DNA of 64,000 nucleotides from Megaustenia siamemsis (lineage: Eukaryota > Mollusca > Gastropoda > Stylommatophora > Ariophantidae), in contig JAVIAB010000124.1 in NCBI GenBank assembly GCA_032433765.1, positions 73,953,746 through 74,017,745 of the forward strand. Direction: 5' to 3'. Positions 55,937 to 64,000 of this stretch are shown here, in pieces (the first letter of the stretch is position 1; each line of letters opens with the position of its first letter). Below the pieces are notes generated by a model. The model had not been told where the DNA came from and did not search any database. It saw only the letters and a program-made list of their open reading frames with translations. The translations under genes were made by a program, and so were the position numbers.

Positions 55937-56228
55937 GTGAGTGAATACTTCATTATTCTTCTTCTCAGTGTTCACCTGTTAAATGAGAGTGGATGAATTG
56001 TATTGCTAGTTTACTGCAAAACCATAGTATCTTCACTTTCAGTCTGACACATCGGTCTTTGGCATGGAGATTTTCTTAATAATTTTGTCCAGGCAGCAGC
56101 CATTATGGCCTACTATTTTAGATTTTTAACTGCCAAGGGCTCTTTAATGTCCTCAAGTGTACATTGGGGGCCTACTATTTTTTGCTGTTTTGAAAGAGGC
56201 TAGCCTTCAAATCTCACTATCCAGAGAC

Positions 56229-56728
56229 TCATCATCAGCATCAAGTACTATGCCTGCTGGTGTAGGTGATTATGTCTCTCCACAACTTTCAATCTCAACA
56301 TTTATTTATAATTTCTGTTGTTGACCTTCTGCCAAGCCATTCTCCTAAGCTGTCTGGTATCTTTTCTCTTTGCTTCCCTCTATCTCTTCGTCCCTCAATT
56401 TTCCCAGTTGTTACCATATAATACAGTTGTTCTCTTCTCATTACATGGCCAAAAAATGATGATTGTTTTTACCTAATATTGGAAATTAGTTCTCTTTTTG
56501 CTTTGGCCTCTTTCAGAATGTTTTCATTATTCTTCTTAGCTGTCCATGGTATTCTCAACATTCTTCTGTAAAACCACATTTCTACAGACTCCAGTGATTT
56601 TCTTGTCTGTTGTCCTATTGTCGAGGATTCACATCCATATGTTAAGACTGGCTCTACATAACATTTAAGAACTCTCTTTTTTTGTTTCTATTGTCAAAAA
56701 TGGATTGTATAGTATCTTCCTCATAGTT
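56229..56728 (-). mobile_element. LINE D, 5'-truncated 3' end
   Basis: The minus strand shows, with shifts, ESWTIGQQTRKSLESVEMWF-like, MLRIPWTAKKNNEN-like and LEYYMVTTGKIEGRRDR-like segments, and a CAT-type tail at 56229. More diverged than the copy at 17 kb. Confidence 0.7.
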
Positions 56729-56756
56729 TTGAAACCTGCCAATCCAAATAAGTAAA

Positions 56757-57458
56757 AATGTAAAGAGCCCCGTCACGCCAAGTGGCGTATAGGGAATATG
56801 GTGTTCTTCCTCTTCTACTTTTCTCTTTTCACTGATACCTAAAAGGTGTCGTGGTTTATATCATTTGTCGTTCTTGTGCTGCTCGAATTGTCTGAATTAG
56901 TGATTTTCCTTTGTTGTTACATGTCTCTGTCACTGCATCTATCCATCTTCTTCTGGGTCTTCCTCTTGGTCTTTTTCCATGCATTCTCGAGAAGAACGCC
57001 CTTGATGGTGATTGGTGAGGATTCATTCTGACCAGGTGACCAAACCATTTAAGTTGTTGTTGTTCTATATATTCTTGGCAGGGTTTTGTTCCTACTATTT
57101 TTCTTATGGTTTCATTTGGTATTCTATCTCTTCTTGTGTTGTTTGTTACTTTTCTCAAGCAACGCATCTCACATGTATTGATCTTTCTTAAATGTGATTT
57201 AGAAAGGGTCCATGTTTGACTTTCATAGCATAAAGTTGGTATGAAGATGCTATTTATCATTTGTTGTAGGGAATATGGTGTTAGTGACTATAAATTTTAC
57301 AGACCTTCAGCACATGAATTTTGGGGTAATGTGATTGGTATTACACCCGTGCAGCTTTACTTTCCCAGAAAAAAATCTGGTACCCATCTAAGGCTGGGTG
57401 AACCCGAAAACCGTCGGTTGGGATCGAACCCTACCTCTTCTCCTTTGCAGTCCAGTTC
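56757..57458 (-). mobile_element. tRNA-derived SINE (type 1), split by LINE J
   Basis: The parts 56757-56805 and 57283-57458 together match the complete SINE at 62298-62551 in the same orientation: cgtcacgccaagtggcgta and ttttacagacc, then the polymerase III B box complement gggatcgaacc. Its tRNA head is truncated at agtccagttc. LINE J lies between the two parts. Confidence 0.8.
56806..57266 (-). mobile_element. LINE J, 461-bp 3' end inside the SINE
   Basis: Flanked by the exact 16-bp duplication tagggaatatggtgtt (56790-56805 and 57267-57282). A 134-codon minus frame begins MINSIFIPTLCYESQTWTLS and includes INTCEMRCLRKVTNNTRRDR, QLKWFGHLVRMNPHQSP and RGRPRRRWIDAV. It is related to LINE G but distinct. 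The tail is GAAGAGGAAG. Open and therefore young. Confidence 0.88.
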
Positions 57459-57494
57459 GAAAGTTCCCAAATATACCGGATATATGATGATGAT

Positions 57495-58015
57495 CTTCTT
57501 TAGAAAGTAATCCCATCATTCCTTATAATAATCTTCCAATTTGTTCCTGTTGTTGTTATGGATAATGTAATGATATCTGCAGGAATTTCTGAGTTCCCTT
57601 GTAGTTCCATACAAGGTGTTACTTTTATCAGGTCTTTAAGAAAGTAGAGTTGCCCTAGTGTCAGTAAGCTTTGCACAGTCAAGAAGGTGATGTTCTACCG
57701 TTTTTAGTGGATGATCACAGAGTGATATGTTGGAGTTTGATTTTGTTGTATTCTACTGATGTGATTGTTCATTGGTACATGAGCAGTGCTCAGTCTGAAG
57801 ATGGTGGTTTGGTCTCTTCTTTTTAGGTTGTTAATGTTGTTGTGGGAGTTTGGGCTCGTCATGTATTTAAAAAACTCTCTCCCTGTGTTTTCAATGGCCC
57901 ATTCATTCAGCCAGTCTTCCCTACTGTGGGAGTTTGATTTGTTTGTATCATTTCCAATCATTCTATTTGTGTATTGCTGAGTCAAGATCGCCAGTCTGAA
58001 TTATAAACGGTACCA
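57495..58015 (-). mobile_element. LINE K C-terminus (RNase H-type LINE)
   Basis: Minus frames give EDWLNEWAIENTGREFFKYM, NNLKRRDQTTIFRLSTAHVP and MNNHISRIQQNQTP, and after a shift HPLKTVEHHLLDCAKL. This is the region downstream of RNase H, with a zinc-knuckle-like C..H..C arrangement, typical of I/X-type LINEs. It ends in CAT-rich sequence. RT and RNase H are absent. Confidence 0.65.
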
Positions 58016-58104
58016 GCCCCTGGTATAAAAGAACAAGATAACACTACGCAATTTGTGCTGATGCCATGACCGTCATTTTGCAGATAGGCCCCTTTTGCCT
58101 TTCA

Positions 58105-59165
58105 ATCTATCTATCTATTGTCCTTTCGAGCCAAAGACGGCACATAGGGCAGAACCACAATCTCAAAAACAGAAACCTTGCGTGCCAAAATGGCACATAT
58201 TGCAGAGATCACTGCTCTAAAATCTATGGCGCTGTTTCCATAACAATACTTTTTACAATGATAGCTTGTCAAGCCATCGATCAACCTCCTTAGTCGCCTC
58301 TTACGACATGCCTGGAAGGTCACAGTGTCACTATTCTTTACCTTCCTCATAATGAGGCCCCAGTAACACACGGGAAATTCACCTTTCAATATCACCTGGA
58401 TAATATACTTGTTAAAAGCAAGGCTCTGATCAAACCACATTCCTAGATATCTCATCACGTCAGTTTTCTCCACTCTGAACACAGATTCACATTTGGTGTT
58501 AACTTGTTGACTATCCCATTATTCAATGAGAATCATGTTATTGTTGCCTTTGTCAAATTAACAAGTACTCTTGCCTCCACACACCACACCCTTAGATGAT
58601 CAAGTTCTGTCTGAAGTTCTCAAGTAACACTTTCTCTTTCACCATGGCATATACCAAAACTTCATCAGCATAATATAATGTCCTGCTCTGTCCTAAGCTT
58701 TGCTCACTTGTGACCGTTACTGTGTAGGCGTTGAACAACACTGGAGATAATGGTGAACCCTGTGGAAGGCCGGGGTGAATTATTGTAGGTTTGGAGACCA
58801 TGTACTACTTTTAAATACCACCTTTCTTTGGAAAAGGGCTGCAGAAATCCAATTATGGGAACGTGAACTGATCTTGAATCCATGAAGCTGAGACATCAGA
58901 AAATCTAAAGATACCCTGTTGTATGCATCCTCTAGGTCAATCGCAGCAGCAAAGGTTTCAATGCATGCATAGAAGTCTTCATATGGACAAAGATTGCAGC
59001 TTTTACTCAAATTCCTGTTTAGACAGTACCCTTCAAGGGTAGGTGGAAGAAGACGCAGACTTTCCAGCTGGTAGGTTTAATTTCCCAGCAATTAATTTCT
59101 CCATTTTCTCTAGCATCTTCTTTCAATTCCGAAAGTATCAACTTTGTCCCTCCTTCAGAAATCCT
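58105..59165 (-). mobile_element. LINE F2, RT and 3' end, decayed
   Basis: Minus strand: ETFAAAIDLEDAYNRVSLDF (about 58960-58900), GLPQGSPLSPVLFNAYTV (about 58780-58725), TLYYADEVLVY (YADD-type, about 58690), VMRYLGMWFDQSLAFNKYII, then a shortened C-terminus VSVFEIVVLPYVPSLARKDN that runs into the terminal box ggctcgaaagg and the (GATA)n tail at 58105. The RNase H expected from LINE F is not seen between them. The frame is broken several times. Confidence 0.75.
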
Positions 59166-59791
59166 TGATACAAAGTCGAGAGGGGTATAGTGTGACTGGG
59201 TAAAGCACTATCTCCATATTCCGTGCCCAGGCAGAGTAGGCAGAGTGAAATGAGGAAGAAAGCACCAATGTTTAAACTTGGCACATGGAACGTAAGGACC
59301 ATGTGCCCTGGACTTGCTAAAGCAAACACACTGAAAGAAGGGCAAATTAGAACAACAGCCCTCATAGATAAAGAACTAAATAGGCTACATGTTGATATTG
59401 CTGCCTTACAAGAAACAAGACTCTCAAACTGCGGTTCTGTAAAGGAAGAAAATTATACTCTTTTCGAGCGGGGTCTAAGTGTCGAAAGGCCACGTCTACA
59501 TGGAGTAGGCTTCGCTGTACATAACAAACATATAAACTCCATAACCACTCCAAAAGGAGTGCCCGAACGCCCAATGATACTTCAGCTGCATACAAAGAGT
59601 GGATTAATAAACATCATTAGTTCCTATGCACCAACATTGGCTGCATCAGACGGAGAGAAAGACAATTTCTACCAACAACTTCAAATGATCATTGACTCAC
59701 TTCCAAAGAAGAGCTATTATATATACTTGGTGATTTCAACGCACGCACAGGATCTGATCAACAATCTTGGCCAGCATGCCTAGGTCATCAT

Positions 59792-60620
59792 CTTCTACCT
59801 TTTAGCTCCCAGTGGAGCATAGGTCTTCAACAAACACTTTCCAAGTCGTTCTGTTTTTTGCAATTCTTTTAAGATCATTCCATGTCTTCCCCATCATCTT
59901 CATCTCTGCTTCAATCTGTCTTCTCCAAGAATTCCTTGGTCTTCCTCTTTGTCTTTTCCCCTGGGGATTCCAAAAAAGGGCCTGTTGTGTAATACTCTCA
60001 GTTGGTTTCCGTAGTGTGTGTCCTATCCATCGCCATCGTCTTCGCTGTATTTCTTTATCCACTGGTATTTGACCGGTACATTTCCATAATTCCACGTTTG
60101 TGACTTTGTCCTGCCATTTCCATCCCTTTATTCTGCGCAAGCATCCATTAATGAAAGTCTGTACCTTTGTGATTGTCAATTTTGTTATTCTCCATGTTTC
60201 ACAGCCATATAATAGAACCGACTTAACATTGGAGTTGAAAATTTGTATTTTTGTATTTAGCCTAATTTCTTTGGATTTCCATATGTTTCCCAGTGCAATG
60301 AAAGCTCCTCTTGCTTTTGATATCCTTATTTTGGTATCGTTTTCTGTTCCTCCCTCTTTATCTATATTACTGCCCAGATATATATAAGATTGTACGTCTA
60401 GTAGAGGTATTTCTCCTAGTTTTATTTGGTTATTGCCAACTGCATTAATTCTCATAATGTTGGTCTTATCTCTATTAATCTTTAGTCCTAGCTGTTGTGA
60501 TCTCTCATCTAATATACTCATTTTATCTTGCATCTGTTGGTGGCTGTGTGATAGGAGAGCTATGTCATCAGCAAAGTCTAAATCATCAAGTTGTTTGGTC
60601 AGTGACCACTGGATCCCATA
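59792..60620 (-). mobile_element. LINE E, young copy inside H endonuclease
   Basis: Flanked by ctaggtcatcat (59780-59791 and 60621-60632). Its minus frame is open over its whole length, from YGIQWSLTKQLDDLDFADDI (RT catalytic FADD) through YIYLGSNIDKEGG, VLLYGCETWRITKLTITKVQ, IKGWKWQDKVTNVELWKC and RWRWIGHTLRKPTESITQQA to STGS and stop at 59802. It ends with aaaggtagaag. Removing it restores PACLGHHGIGKINENG in H. Confidence 0.92.
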
Positions 60621-60939
60621 CTAGGTCATCATGGCATCGGAAAAATCAACGAAAATGGCCAGAGACTCCTAGAATTCCGTTTAGATAATCATCTATGTGT
60701 AACTAATACCTACTTTAATGTGAAACACAAACATAAAGTAACATGGCTTCATGCTAGAAGTGGTTACTGGCACCAACTAGACCGAGTTCTTTCATGTAGC
60801 AGTCTTTAAATAACATCAGACTAACACAAACATATCACAGTGCAGACAGCAATACAGACAACGCTCTCGTCATAAGTAAGATCAAGGTTAGAAGTAGTCG
60901 TATTTACAAATCAAGAGAGCCTTCAGCAGCCAAGATTAA

Positions 60940-60944
<5 letters not shown>

Positions 60945-60978
<34 letters not shown>

Positions 60979-62115
60979 TATGTGCCATACCGGTTGGCGT
61001 AGGCGATCATGTCCTTCCACAATCTTCTATCTACAGTGCATCATATCACTTCTGTTGTTGGCTGTTTTCCATGCCATGACACCAAGCTATCTAGTATTTT
61101 CTCTCTTTGTCATCCGTGATCTCTCTTTCCTTTTATTTTGCTAGTTATAACCAAGTATTCCAACTTTCCTCTTCTCATGATGTGCTCAAAAAATGTTGAT
61201 TGTTTCTTTCTCATGTTTTTTAGGAGCTGCCTTTTTGTGTTGGCCTCTTTGAGAACTTCCTCATTGGTCTTTTTAGCTGTTCAGGGAACTTTCAACATTC
61301 TTCTGAGAAATCCCATCTCTGTGGCCTCTAATCGCCTTTTCATTTGTTTGTCTACTGTCCATGATTCTTTTCCATAGGTCAGAATTGGTTCTATATAGCA
61401 CTGATGAACTCTCTTTAATAAAAAGCAGAATAGCTCAGGCCAAAATAGCATTTCAGAAAATGAAAAATATCTTAGGCAACAAATATATGTCAATAGATAT
61501 GAGAAAGAGAGTTCATTGGTGCTATATAGAACCAATTCTGACCTATGGAAGTGAATCATGGACAGTAGACAAACAAATGAAAAGATGATTAGAGGCCACA
61601 TTGATGGGATTTCTCAGAAGAATCTTGAAAGTTCCTTGGGCAGCTAAAAAGACCAATGAGGAAGTTCTTAAAGAGGCCAACACAAAAAGGCAGCTCCTAA
61701 AAAAACATGAGAAAGAAACAATCAACATTTTTCGGGCACATCATGAGAAGAGGAAAGTTGGAATACTTGGTTACAACTAGCAAAATAAAGGGAAAGAGAG
61801 ATCGCGGACGACAAAGAGAGAAAATACTGGATAGCTTGGTGTCATGGCATGAAAAACAGTCAACAACAGAACTGATACGATGCACTGTAGATAGAAGATT
61901 GTGAAAGGACATGATCACCTATGCCAACCGGTATGACACATGATGATGATGATGATGAACTCTCTTTCTCATTTCTATTGACACAGATTTGTTGCATAAG
62001 ATATTTTTCATTTTCTGAAATGCTATTTTGGCCTGAGCTATTCTGCTTTTTATTTCCGTGGTGCATCTTCCATCTGATGTTATTATTGTGCCCAAGTATT
62101 TGACGCGTTGCACTT
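60945..62115 (-). mobile_element. LINE A inside H, itself split by another LINE A
   Basis: Flanked by gattaacatca (60934-60944 and 62116-62126). Removing it restores KINITVTK in H. It begins with a long (TCA)n tail (to about 60979), then minus-strand LINE A C-terminus (to 61416), then the plus-strand insert, then the rest (61954-62115, VKYLGTIITSDGRCTTEIKS). Frameshifts are few. Confidence 0.88.
61417..61953 (+). mobile_element. LINE A inserted head-on into LINE A
   Basis: Flanked by gatgaactctcttt (61403-61416 and 61954-61967). Encodes KSRIAQAKIAFQKMKNILGN, VHWCYIEPILTYGSESWTVD and, after a stop, MRKKQSTFFGHIMRRGKLEY to RDRGRQREKILDSLVSWHEK. It ends with a GATGAT tail. Third layer at this site (H, then A, then A). 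Confidence 0.88.
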
Positions 62116-62297
62116 GATTAACATCACAGTGACTAAAATCTCATCAAATAAAGACCATTTAAGATCTAATTTGAAGAACTTGTAGAAGAAGCAGAAGATC
62201 CATCAATTGTGGACGACAACTGGTACTCTCTGAAAACACACATCTATAATTGTGCTCTATCTACCTACGGCCGAAAAAGGTTCTCAAAGAACGACTG

Positions 62298-62551
62298 TAA
62301 AAAAAAAAGTAAAGTACCCCCGTCACGCCAAGTGGCGTATAGGGAAATATGGTGTTAGTGACCCTATATTTTACAGACCTTCAGCACATGATTGTCGGGG
62401 TCATGTGGTCGGTATTACGCCTGAGCTTTACTTTCCCAGAAAAAAATCCGGTACCCATTTAAGGCTGGGTGAACCCAGAAGCCGTTGGTTGGGATCGAAC
62501 CCTACCCCTTGTCCTTTGTAGTCCAGTTCACTAACCACTGAGCTATCGCGG
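62298..62551 (-). mobile_element. tRNA-derived SINE (type 1), complete copy
   Basis: Flanked by the exact 15-bp duplication ctcaaagaacgactg (62283-62297 and 62552-62566). On the minus strand it starts gccgcgatagctcagtggtt, containing the A box tagctcagtgg, followed about 40 bases later by the B box ggttcgatccc. A 170-bp body ends with cgccacttggcgtgacgggg (an inverted pair, cgcca/tggcg) and a short A-rich tail. It is transcribed by RNA polymerase III and moved by a LINE in trans. Its insertion left the H frame SKNDWVEENVA restorable. Second copy at 56757-57458. Confidence 0.92.
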
Positions 62552-64000
62552 CTCAAAGAACGACTGGGTCGAAGAAAATGTAGCAAGGCTAGACCCACTA
62601 ATAGCTAATAAGAAAAAGACATTACTGAACTTAAAAAATAACCCAAAGCAAATCACCAAGGACCAGCTTAAACATGCACAAGCCACACTAAAACGCGAAG
62701 CAAGAAGATGCGCAGATGAATACTGGAACAATCTATGTTCTGAAATAGAGAAAGCCTCAGACAGGGGCAAATCAAAAACCATGCATGACAATATAAAAAT
62801 GGCCATTGGACCAAAAATAACCAAATTAGCCCCCCCCCCCCCCTAAAATCCAGGCTTGGAGAACCTATTACTGATAAAGGACAGCAAATGGAAAGATGGG
62901 TTGAACACTACTCCAACCTATACCACGATGACAGACCAGCAAGCACACTTCTAGCACAATCAATACCTAAATATCCTACGTCTCTGAATTGGACGTTGAG
63001 CCTACTATGAACGAACTTGCTGACGCCAAAAAGCCCTCTCAAGAGGAAAAGCTGCAGGAAATTACATTCCCACAGAGGTACTAAAGGAAAACTTAAACGT
63101 ACTACTTCCAGATCAATACAAACTGTTAATGAAATGCTGGAGACAAGGAGAAATACCTCATGATATGAGAAATACTAAGATCATAACACTTATACAAAAA
63201 CAAAGGAGACAGGGGTGATTGCAATAATTACAGAGACATTTCTCTCCTTAGCACAGCCGGCAAGGCTTTTACGAGAATAATACTAAGACGCCTGCATAGA
63301 CATGCAGAGCTCATTCTTCCTGGGTCTCAATGCAGCTTCAAAATCTACTTTGATGGGAGTTCATCAGAGAGTTTCAAAGTCAACAACGGAGTGAAACAGG
63401 GATGTGTCCTCGCCCCCAACCTTTTTGGTATATTTTTTGCTGCCCTCCTAAATTGCACCTTCAAAAACAGCTCAGGAGATATTTACATTCACACAGGATC
63501 AGATGGCTCACTGTTTAACTTAGCACGACTAAGGGCAAAAACAAATACAAATGTTGCCCTAACTAAATAAATTTTATTTGCTGACGATGCAGCCCTAGTC
63601 GCTCATAGTGAAGCCACCCTACAATCGCTGATCAACAACCTGGACAAAGCATGTGGCCTTTTTTCACTGTCAATTAATGTTCAGAAAACAATAATACTGG
63701 GTCAAGGCGACATCAAACCTCTTTTAATCACTCTAAAAGATTGTCCACTAGAATTAGTTCAGAAATTTACGTATCTTTGATCCACAATTACCCAAAGCAT
63801 TTCTCTTGATGATGAAATAAACAGCAAAATTGGTAAGGTAGCTACGACTTTCAGCAAACTCATAGAAAGGGCCTGGAACAACACGAAACTAACACTGAAG
63901 ACCAAACTCTTAATATATCAAACTTGTGTGCTTAGCACACTATTATATGGATCTGAAACGTGGACAACATACTCAAATCAGGAAAAAAGACTAAATGTCT

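Larger units (their letters stand above)
59166..64000 (+). mobile_element. RTE-type LINE H, near-full-length, hosts four insertions
   Basis: Runs off the window. APE endonuclease: LGTWNVRTMCPGLAKANTLK (59277-59340), DIAALQETRLSNCGS and HGVGFAVHNKHIN, then after a 1-base shift GDFNART (59729-59749); it continues after the first insert with HGIGKINENGQRLLEF and VTWLHARSGYWHQLD. Linker (62127-62870): NDWVEENVARLDPLIANKKK across the SINE, RRCADEYWNNLCSEIEKASD. Then MERWVEHYSNLYHDD, and RT with VNNGVKQGCVLAPNLFGIFF (63382-63440), LFADDAALVAHSEATLQSLI (63574-63635) and LLYGSETW. The RT core with motif A (an FIDLTKAFD-type box) is deleted at about 63338, and there are stops, so it is inactive. Inserts: 59792-60620, 60945-62115 (containing 61417-61953) and 62298-62551. 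Confidence 0.88.

Noticed and set aside
62480..62551. Functional tRNA gene on the minus strand
   Set aside because: It is the head of a SINE, continuous with a body and tail and flanked by a target duplication.

Overview
ORGANISM AND GENERAL NATURE. This is AT-rich nuclear DNA of an invertebrate animal. Evidence: short exons with GT/AG splice sites separated by long introns, many families of non-LTR retrotransposons, a Penelope-like element, a pogo/Tigger-type DNA transposon, piggyBac-like MITEs (TTAA target sites), tRNA-derived SINEs and many microsatellites. There are no operons, bacterial-type genes or CRISPR arrays. I cannot fix the phylum from sequence alone. HOST GENE. One plus-strand gene crosses the window and both its ends lie outside. 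Eight exons (6731-6839, 12872-13192, 25411-25587, 27139-27279, 36527-36847, 48363-48689, 48840-49151, 55797-55936) join in frame into about 616 codons of continuous spectrin-repeat triple helix. The protein is a giant actin- or membrane-cytoskeleton linker, most likely nesprin-like, with a spectraplakin as the alternative. The introns are in register with the repeats: 321, 318 (177+141), 321, 327 and 312 bp of coding sequence per repeat, cut at the same place in each repeat. INTRONS. Everything else is introns filled with retroelements. I use private family labels. A, C and D are related LINEs with YADD reverse transcriptase (RT) and (CAT/ATG)n 3' tails. B is an RTE-like LINE with a (GATA)n tail. 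E, G and J are LINEs with GAA-rich tails. H and R are RTE-type LINEs of the kind often annotated craniofacial-development-protein-2-like. F, F2 and F3 are LINEs of the I/Jockey/LOA kind, with RNase H recognisable in F and F3. K is a further LINE C-terminus. Many copies carry exact target-site duplications (TSDs), so the order of insertion can be read. LAYOUT. 1-6.7 kb: LINE C end, a near-full-length minus-strand LINE F, an RTE remnant. 6.8-12.9 kb: unknown repeat R1, LINE B and C pieces, a Penelope-like element, a LINE split by a MITE. 13.2-25.4 kb: a Tigger transposon opened by LINE A, opened by LINE D, opened by LINE B inside the YADD codons; then RTE R opened by LINE B; then a long LINE F. 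27.3-36.5 kb: repeat R1, a SINE, LINE F3 split by a 1.4-kb hairpin of Penelope-like sequence, LINE A. 36.8-48.4 kb: two broken LINE G copies, each hosting other insertions. 49.2-55.8 kb: LINE E, MITE and G pieces and a chimeric B/C retrocopy. 55.9-64 kb: a SINE split by LINE J, LINEs K and F2, then RTE H, which runs off the window and carries LINE E, LINE A (itself carrying LINE A) and a SINE. No copy looks complete enough to be autonomous, but several open, TSD-flanked, 5'-truncated copies point to recent activity elsewhere in the genome.
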